In this document: in pieces, positions 58,613 to 64,000 of the stretch
How the letters are laid out: every line of letters starts with the position of its first letter
Position numbering within the stretch: the stretch's first letter is position 1
From: Prauserella rugosa
GTDB lineage: Bacteria; Actinomycetota; Actinomycetes; Mycobacteriales; Pseudonocardiaceae
Assembly: GCF_000719975.1 (NCBI RefSeq)
Contig: NZ_JOIJ01000002.1
Coordinates: forward strand, 1-64,000
DNA: 64,000 nt
Direction of reading: 5' to 3'
Position numbers and translations under genes: made by a program
The notes under the pieces: generated by a model
Told to the model about the DNA's origin: nothing
Databases searched by the model: none
What the model saw: the letters and a program-made list of their open reading frames with translations, nothing else

Positions 58613-60670
58613 TCACGCTGCGGTGAGACCGCGCCGTTCGAGTAACGGCTGCAGCTCGGGGTCACGGCCGCGGAAGGCGCGGAACGCCTCCATCACGTCG
58701 ACGCTGCCGCCCTTGGCGAGCAGCTCGTGGCGGAAGCGGTCGCCGTTCTCCCGCGTCATCCCGCCGTTCTCGCGGAACCACTCGACCGAGTCGGCGTCCA
58801 GCACCTCGGCCCAGATGTAGGAGTAGTAACCGGCCGAGTAGCCGTTCGTGAAGATGTGCGCGAAGTACGTGCTGCGGTACCGCGGCGGCACCTCCGGCAT
58901 GGCGACGCCCGCCTTCGCCAGCGCCTCGGCCTCGAAGGTCTCGACGTCGCCGATCTCGGTGTCGGGTCCGATGGAGTGCCACGCCAGGTCGAGCAGCGCC
59001 GCAGCGAGGTACTCCGTGGTGCGGAAACCCTCGCCGTAGTTCGTCGACTCCTTCAACTTCGCCACGATCTCGGCGGGCAACGGCTCCCCGGTGCGGTAGT
59101 GCCGGGCGTAGCGTTCCAGCACCTCGGGCCACAGGGCCCACATCTCGTTGACCTGGGAGGGGAATTCCACGAAGTCGCGCGGCACGTTCGGACCCTGCAA
59201 CGACTGGTACTCCACATCGGACAGCAATCCGTGCAGCGCGTGCCCGAACTCGTGGAACATCGTGGTGACCTCGTCGAAGGTCAGCAGCGTCGGCTCGCCC
59301 TCGGGGGGCTTGGTGATGTTGAGGTTGTTGAGCACGACCGGCTTCTGGCCGAACAACCGCGACTGCTCGACGAAGTTCGTCATCCACGCGCCGCCACGCT
59401 TGGTCTCGCGGGTGTAGAAGTCCCCGAGGAACAGGCCCAGCGGCGAGCCGTCGGCGTCGAAGACCTCGAAGACCCGGACGTCCGGCAGGTAACCGGCCAG
59501 GTCCGTCCGTTCGGTGAACGACAGCCCGTACACCTGGCCCGCGGCGAAGAACACCCCGTCGACCAGCACCCGGTCGAGCTCGAAGTACGGACGGAGCGCG
59601 GCCTCGTCGACGTCGTACTTGCGCTTGCGCACCCGCTCGGCGTAGAACGCCCAGTCCCACGGCTGCAACTCGTCGGTGCCGCCGACGTCGTAGCCGTCGC
59701 GCCGCATCTCCTCGCGCAGTTCCTCGGCCTCGGCACGGGCGTTGGCGACGGCGGGGCCTGCGAGCCGCTCCAGCATGCCGCGCGCCGCCTCGTACGAGCC
59801 CGCGGTCTGGTCCTCGATGACGTAGGCGGCGTGGTGCGGGTAGCCGAGCAGCGCGGCGCGTTCGGCCCGCAGCCTGGCGATCCGCGTCAGCACCTCTCTG
59901 GTGTCGTGGTCGTTGCCCCGGCCGCCCCTCGACACCGACGCCCGGTGCACCCGCTCGCGCAGCGCCCGGTTCTCCAGCGACGCCAGGATCGGCTGCGCGG
60001 ACGGCAGGCCCAGCGTCAACAGGTACTTGCCGTCCTCGCCACGCGCCGCGGCCGCATCCGCCGCGGCGGCGATCTCCGCGTCCGACAGTCCGGCCAGCTC
60101 GGCCTTGTCGTCCACGAGCACGGCGAGGTCGTTCATCTCGGCCTGCAGGTGGTTCTCGAACGTGGTCTCCAGTGTGGACAGCTGCTCGTTCAGTTCCCTG
60201 AGGCGCTGCTGTTTCTCCGCGGGCAGGCCCGCGCCCGCGCGTTGGAACGCGACGTGCGTGCGGTGCAGGAGCCAGGCCTGCTCGGGCGTCAGGTCGAGCT
60301 CGTCGCGCCGGTCGTACACGGCCTTGACCCTGGCGAACAGCCGCTCGTCGAGGTAGATCCCGTCGGAGTGCGCGGCCAGTTTCGGAGCGACCTCCGCCTG
60401 TGCTCGGCGGCGCGGCTCGGTGCCGTCGGGGCCGACGAGGTTGAACAGGGTCTGCACCGCCCGATGCACCAACTGTCCCGACCGCTCCAGCGCGACGATC
60501 GTGTTCTCGAACGACGGCGGTTCCGGGTCGTCGGCGATCGCCTTGATCTCTGCGCGGTGTTCGGCGAAGCCCGCTTCGAAGGCGGGCAGGAAGTGTTCGT
60601 CGGCGATGCGGTCGAACGGGGGCAGCCCGTACGGCAGTTCACTCGGTGCCAGCAACGGGTTGTCGGTCAC
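58613..60670 (-). CDS. M3-family metallopeptidase (Dcp/oligopeptidase A type)
   Basis: A 685-residue cytoplasmic zinc oligopeptidase. The active site TMFHEFGHALHGLL (HExxH near residue 470) is followed by the third ligand region DFVEFPSQVNEMW. The N-terminal helical domain (LPPFDRIADEHFLPAFEAGFAEHRAEI) and C-terminal SAGYYSYIWAEVLDADSVEWF are typical of peptidyl-dipeptidase Dcp. It degrades short peptides. GTG 60670 overlaps the phosphomutase stop by 4 nt, so it is the last gene of the leftward unit with phosphomutase, uppP and the LLM oxidoreductase. Confidence 0.94.
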   Translation of the reverse strand: MTDNPLLAPSELPYGLPPFDRIADEHFLPAFEAGFAEHRAEIKAIADDPEPPSFENTIVALERSGQLVHRAVQTLFNLVGPDGTEPRRRAQAEVAPKLAAHSDGIYLDERLFARVKAVYDRRDELDLTPEQAWLLHRTHVAFQRAGAGLPAEKQQRLRELNEQLSTLETTFENHLQAEMNDLAVLVDDKAELAGLSDAEIAAAADAAAARGEDGKYLLTLGLPSAQPILASLENRALRERVHRASVSRGGRGNDHDTREVLTRIARLRAERAALLGYPHHAAYVIEDQTAGSYEAARGMLERLAGPAVANARAEAEELREEMRRDGYDVGGTDELQPWDWAFYAERVRKRKYDVDEAALRPYFELDRVLVDGVFFAAGQVYGLSFTERTDLAGYLPDVRVFEVFDADGSPLGLFLGDFYTRETKRGGAWMTNFVEQSRLFGQKPVVLNNLNITKPPEGEPTLLTFDEVTTMFHEFGHALHGLLSDVEYQSLQGPNVPRDFVEFPSQVNEMWALWPEVLERYARHYRTGEPLPAEIVAKLKESTNYGEGFRTTEYLAAALLDLAWHSIGPDTEIGDVETFEAEALAKAGVAMPEVPPRYRSTYFAHIFTNGYSAGYYSYIWAEVLDADSVEWFRENGGMTRENGDRFRHELLAKGGSVDVMEAFRAFRGRDPELQPLLERRGLTAA

Positions 60671-61404
60671 GCGCGGTCCTTTCGTCCGGTGGAGCCTCCG
60701 ATGACGGCGTCGGAACCGGAGGCCGAGGAAGAGGTCTTCGCCGAGCGGCGGCCACGCTTCTTGGCCGGTTTCGGCGGCACGACGCCACCGAGATCGCCGC
60801 CGTTGTCGTTGATGCGCAGCACGAACGGGCGCGTCTCGCCGTAGCGCACGACCGACACCGAAGCCGGGTCCACGACGATGCGCTGGAAGCTGTCCAGGTG
60901 CTGGCCGAGCGCGTCGGCGAGGATCGCCTTGAGCACGTCGCCGTGGCTGCACAGCGCCCACACCGCGTGCTCGCCGTGCTCGGCGGTGATGCGGGCGTCG
61001 TGGTCGCGCACGGCGGCGACGGCGCGCGCCTGGACGGCCGCGAGTCCCTCTCCTCCGGGGAACACCGCCGCCGACGGGTGGTCCTGGACCACCCGCCACA
61101 ACGGTTCCTTCGTGAGGGTCTTCAGCTCGCGGCCCGTCCAGTCGCCGTAGTCCACTTCGGCCAGCCGCGACTCGGCGATCCGCGACAGGCCGCGGGCCGT
61201 GGCGAGCGGTTCGAGGGTCTGCTTGCAGCGCAGCAGAGGCGAGGACACGAGAGCCGCCAGCGGCACGTCGGACAGGCGCTCGACCATGTCCCGCGCCTGC
61301 CGGCGGCCCGTGTCGTCCAGCGAGATCCTCGGCGTGCGACCGGCCAGGATCCCCGAACCGTTGGCCGTCGACCGGCCGTGGCGCAGCAGAATGACGGTTC
61401 CCAC
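60667..61404 (-). CDS. MSMEG_4193-type phosphomutase / histidine phosphatase
   Basis: A 245-residue histidine phosphatase. ILLRHGRSTANGSGILAGR has the phospho-His, SSPLLRCKQTLEPL the second arginine region, EVDYGDWTGRELKTL the acidic residue, and WALCSHGDVLKAILAD the second His. This sequence style is that of the actinobacterial MSMEG_4193 family, encoded in mycobacteria beside DUF3090, SCO1664 and uppP. A basic Lys/Ser-rich tail of about 45 residues (PPKPAKKRGRRSAKTSSSA) extends past the fold. Its substrate is not established. Confidence 0.88.
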   Translation of the reverse strand: MGTVILLRHGRSTANGSGILAGRTPRISLDDTGRRQARDMVERLSDVPLAALVSSPLLRCKQTLEPLATARGLSRIAESRLAEVDYGDWTGRELKTLTKEPLWRVVQDHPSAAVFPGGEGLAAVQARAVAAVRDHDARITAEHGEHAVWALCSHGDVLKAILADALGQHLDSFQRIVVDPASVSVVRYGETRPFVLRINDNGGDLGGVVPPKPAKKRGRRSAKTSSSASGSDAVIGGSTGRKDRA

Positions 61405-61426
61405 GCCGTCACTCTACGCGCTGTCG

Positions 61427-62266
61427 TCAGGTGCCGACCGGCCCCGCGTTCGGGTCGAGCACGCCGGTGAACACCAGCACGTACAGCAGCAGGCCGAGCG
61501 CCACGCGGTAGATCACGAACGGCAGGAACGAGTGCGTCTTGATGTAGGACATCAGCCACGCGACCACCGCGTAACCGACCGCGAACGCCACCACCGTCGC
61601 CAGGATGGTCGGGCCCCACGCCGGCGCGTCACCGGCGCCGATGTCGGTCAGCTTGTACAGACCGGAGGCCATCACGGCGGGCACGGCCAGCAGGAACGAG
61701 TACTCGGCGGCGGCGGCGCGGTTGTAGCCCATCAGGCGGCCACCGGTGATCGTGCCGCCCGAGCGCGACACGCCCGGCACCAGTGCGAGCGCCTGGAAGA
61801 ACCCGTACGCCAGACCGTGCTTGACGGTCAGGTGGTCCAGATCGCGCTCCTGCCTGCCGAACCGGTCCGCCGCCCACAACAAGAGACCGAACACGATCAG
61901 CGTGGTCGCGATCAGCCGCAGGTCGCGGAACGCGTGGTCGATCTGGTCCTGGAACAACAGGCCCAGCACGGCGATCGGGATGGAGCCGACGATGATCAGC
62001 CAGCCCATCTTCGCGTCCTGGTCACGCCGGTACTCGGCCTTGTACAGCGAGAAGAACCAGCTCTTGATGATCGTGCCGATCTTCTTGGCGAAGAACAGGA
62101 TCACCGCGAGTTCGGTGCCGATCTGCGTGACGGCCGTGAACGCCGCACCCGGATCGCCCCAGCCCGCGAACGCGGCCGTCACGCGCAGGTGCGCGCTGGA
62201 CGACACCGGAAGGAACTCCGTCAGGCCCTGGACGATGCCCAGGACGATCGCTTCGAACCAGCCCAT
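61427..62266 (-). CDS. uppP: Undecaprenyl-diphosphatase
   Basis: A 279-residue polytopic membrane enzyme that recycles undecaprenyl pyrophosphate, the carrier for peptidoglycan and other wall polymers; overexpression of relatives gives bacitracin resistance. Signatures: [20 protein letters not shown] near the N-terminus, and [21 protein letters not shown] with the catalytic Arg/Ser. About eight helices. ATG 62266 shares one base with the stop of the oxidoreductase gene, indicating translational coupling. A terminal periplasmic/cytoplasmic tail is short. Confidence 0.96.
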   Translation of the reverse strand: MGWFEAIVLGIVQGLTEFLPVSSSAHLRVTAAFAGWGDPGAAFTAVTQIGTELAVILFFAKKIGTIIKSWFFSLYKAEYRRDQDAKMGWLIIVGSIPIAVLGLLFQDQIDHAFRDLRLIATTLIVFGLLLWAADRFGRQERDLDHLTVKHGLAYGFFQALALVPGVSRSGGTITGGRLMGYNRAAAAEYSFLLAVPAVMASGLYKLTDIGAGDAPAWGPTILATVVAFAVGYAVVAWLMSYIKTHSFLPFVIYRVALGLLLYVLVFTGVLDPNAGPVGT

Positions 62267-63312
62267 CAGCCGGCCACCCCCGACAGCTCCAGTGCGTCCA
62301 CGGCGGTCCGCAGCGCGTCCTTGCCCTGTTCCGGTGCCACGAACGGCGACACCGTCATCGTCGTCACTCCCGCCTCGGCGAACGCGGCCATCCGCTCGGC
62401 GATCCGCTCCTTCGGTCCGAGCAGCGACGTCGCGTCGAGGAACTCGGCGGGCACCGCGGCCATCGCGCCCGCGTGGTCCTTCGCGAGGAACTTCTCCTGC
62501 ACCTCGGCAGCCTCGGCCTCGAATCCCATGCGTGCGGCGAGGCGGTTGTAGAAGTTCTTCTCCTTGCTGCCCATCCCGCCCAGGTAGAGCGCCGCGTAGG
62601 CGCGCACCGAGTCGGCACACACCCGCCAGTCGTCGCCGGGCACGAGCGGCACGGTCGGCGCGATGTCGAAGGACTCCAGGCTCCGCCCCGCCTTCTCCGC
62701 GCCCGCACGCAGCTGCCCGAGCTGTTCGGCACTGTGCTCGGGCGAGAAGAACACCGGCAGCCACCCGTCGGCGATCTCACCGGTCAACTCGATGTTCTTC
62801 GGCCCGATCGCCGCGAGGTACACCGGCACCTCATCCCGCACCGGGTGCACCGTCAGCCGCAACGCCTTGCCGGGACCGTCCGGGAGCGGCAGCTGGAAGT
62901 GCGCCCCGTCGTAGGCGACCTTCTCGCGGCGCATTGCGGTGCGCACGATGTCGATGTACTCGCGCGTGCGGCCCAACGGCGCGGTGAACCGCACCCCGTG
63001 CCAACCTTCCGACACCTGCGGACCTGACACCCCGAGCCCGAGCCGGAACCTGCCGCCCGACAACGAGTCCAGTGTGGCCGCCGTCATGGCCGTCATCGCC
63101 GGCGTCCGCGCCGGGATCTGGAGCACCGCGCTGCCCACGTCGATCCGCGAGGTCTGCGCGGCGATCCACGACAGCACCGTGGGCGCGTCCGATCCGTACG
63201 CCTCGGCGACCCATACCACCGAAAAGCCGAGCTCGTCGGCATGTTTGGCGAGCGTCAGATTGCTCGCGTCGTTCCCTGCACCCCAGTAACCGAGGTTCAC
63301 ACCCAATCGCAC
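62266..63312 (-). CDS. LLM-class F420-dependent oxidoreductase
   Basis: A 348-residue TIM-barrel oxidoreductase of the bacterial luciferase-like superfamily. [53 protein letters not shown] and [22 protein letters not shown] are features of F420-using members in actinobacteria (TIGR03559-like). GTG 63312 is chosen because relatives begin with RLGVNLGYW; in-frame GTGs at 63324 and 63339 would add 4 or 9 residues. It heads the operon with uppP, phosphomutase and M3 peptidase and is divergent from the aldo/keto reductase gene. Substrate unknown. Confidence 0.9.
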   Translation of the reverse strand: MRLGVNLGYWGAGNDASNLTLAKHADELGFSVVWVAEAYGSDAPTVLSWIAAQTSRIDVGSAVLQIPARTPAMTAMTAATLDSLSGGRFRLGLGVSGPQVSEGWHGVRFTAPLGRTREYIDIVRTAMRREKVAYDGAHFQLPLPDGPGKALRLTVHPVRDEVPVYLAAIGPKNIELTGEIADGWLPVFFSPEHSAEQLGQLRAGAEKAGRSLESFDIAPTVPLVPGDDWRVCADSVRAYAALYLGGMGSKEKNFYNRLAARMGFEAEAAEVQEKFLAKDHAGAMAAVPAEFLDATSLLGPKERIAERMAAFAEAGVTTMTVSPFVAPEQGKDALRTAVDALELSGVAG

Positions 63313-63399
63313 GGGCGCCGACACTATCGGTGGTCGCACAACCCGCCGATGGTGCCTTGGTCAACAGCGGCGAGAGGCGCATCGTTACGCTGGGCTGTC

Positions 63400-64000
63400 A
63401 TGGAATGTCGCCCACTCGGCGCCTCCGGTCTGAAGGTGTCACGCACGGGCCTCGGCACGATGTCCTGGGGCACCGACACCGACGCCGAGGAAGCCGCCAA
63501 CCAGCTCGTGGCGTTCGTCGACGCGGGAGGCACGCTCGTCGACACCGCCGACGTCTACGGCGACGGGGAGAGCGAGCGGATCCTCGGTTCGCTGCTCGCC
63601 GATCTCGTCCCGCGAGAGGACATCGTCCTCGCCACGAAGGCGGCGGCGCGGCGGGCCGACGGTCCGTTCGGCGGCGGGGCGTCCCGCGGCTCGTTGCTCC
63701 TGGCCCTCGACGAGTCGCTGCGCAGGCTGGGCGTCGACCACATCGACCTCTGGCAGGTCCACGCGTGGGACCCCGGCGTGCCGCTCGACGAGACACTCTC
63801 GGCGCTGGAGCACGCGGTCACCAGCGGCAAGGTCCGCTACCTCGGCGTGTCCAACTACGCGGGCTGGCAGCTCGCGACGGCCGCCTGCGGGCTGCGGACG
63901 ACCCGGCTGGTGTCGACCCAGACCGAGTACTCGCTGCTCGAACGCGGTGCCGAGGCCGAGCTCGTTCCCGCGGCCGCGCACCACGGCGTCGGCCTGCTGC
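63400..64000 (+). CDS. Aldo/keto reductase, partial (runs off window)
   Basis: About 200 N-terminal residues of an NADPH-dependent aldo/keto reductase, open to the window edge. The catalytic tetrad is visible: Asp in LVDTADVYGDGESE with the Tyr, Lys in LATKAA, and His in QVHAWDP. RPLGASGLKVSRTGLGTMSWG is the family opening, and RYLGVSNYAGWQL the typical later strand. ATG 63400 is the only sensible start. The 3' end lies outside the window. Confidence 0.92.
   Translation, partial: MECRPLGASGLKVSRTGLGTMSWGTDTDAEEAANQLVAFVDAGGTLVDTADVYGDGESERILGSLLADLVPREDIVLATKAAARRADGPFGGGASRGSLLLALDESLRRLGVDHIDLWQVHAWDPGVPLDETLSALEHAVTSGKVRYLGVSNYAGWQLATAACGLRTTRLVSTQTEYSLLERGAEAELVPAAAHHGVGLL

Overview
The window comes from a high-GC actinobacterium, most likely a member of the Pseudonocardiaceae (Saccharomonospora, Amycolatopsis or Prauserella type). 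The genes are about 70% GC, GTG starts are common and 4-nt gene overlaps are frequent. Marker families restricted to or typical of actinobacteria are present: RbpA, a resuscitation-promoting-factor domain protein, an MptB-like mannosyltransferase, F420-linked oxidoreductases, DUF3097, the SCO1664 family, DUF3090 and the MSMEG_4193-type phosphomutase. No rRNA, tRNA, CRISPR array or intact insertion sequence was seen. Only the first ~370 bases look compositionally foreign, and they abut a 5'-truncated MFS transporter.

Layout. 0.4-2.0 kb: transporter remnant and a zinc-ribbon coiled-coil protein. 2.3-6.5 kb: a galactonate-type sugar-acid module (DgoD-like dehydratase, KDPG/KDPGal aldolase, SDR dehydrogenase, sugar-porter MFS) with two related candidate operators. 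6.7-16 kb: housekeeping and assorted genes (methyltransferase, rbpA, thymidine kinase, UMF1-type MFS, Rpf-like lytic enzyme, glycerophosphodiesterase, zinc-ribbon protein, quinone reductase, decayed phosphotransferase, DUF3626, PlsC). 16.1-26.0 kb: a polyol/ketose catabolic locus. A leftward operon encodes HAD phosphatase, fused DhaKL kinase, RpiB-like isomerase, 2-hydroxyacid dehydrogenase and FGGY kinase. Rightward genes encode histidine phosphatase, a DeoR regulator, an RbtT-type polyol permease and a second FGGY kinase. Two near-identical 13-bp palindromes sit inside the promoters of the leftward operon and of the permease, so one DeoR regulon is likely. The DhaKL + RpiB pair resembles the D-erythrulose kinase / erythrulose-4-phosphate isomerase pair of tetritol pathways.

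26.2-35.5 kb: adenosine deaminase, PrmC-like methyltransferase, a MoxR/CoxE chaperone pair, arylamine N-acetyltransferase, an MFS drug-type transporter fused to three beta-sandwich repeats, a cupin and a GDSL hydrolase. 35.7-40.7 kb: two SPFH proteins with NfeD, then DUF3097, SCO1664 and DUF3090. 40.8-60.7 kb: a block rich in peptide-handling genes (S9 peptidase, S66 LD-carboxypeptidase, complete Dpp-type ABC importer, M55 D-aminopeptidase, M3 peptidase) together with a mannosyltransferase, a FUSC membrane protein, malate dehydrogenase and two tandem paralogous lipoproteins. 60.7-64 kb: phosphomutase, uppP, an F420-dependent LLM oxidoreductase and the start of an aldo/keto reductase. In mycobacteria, as far as I recall, DUF3090, the phosphomutase and uppP are adjacent. 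Here about 20 kb separates them, so the peptide block appears to be an insertion into, or a rearrangement of, a conserved neighbourhood.

Most operon ends carry long perfect or near-perfect inverted repeats that act as terminators, several of them bidirectional between convergent genes. All functional calls come from reading motifs and family resemblance; no database search was run.
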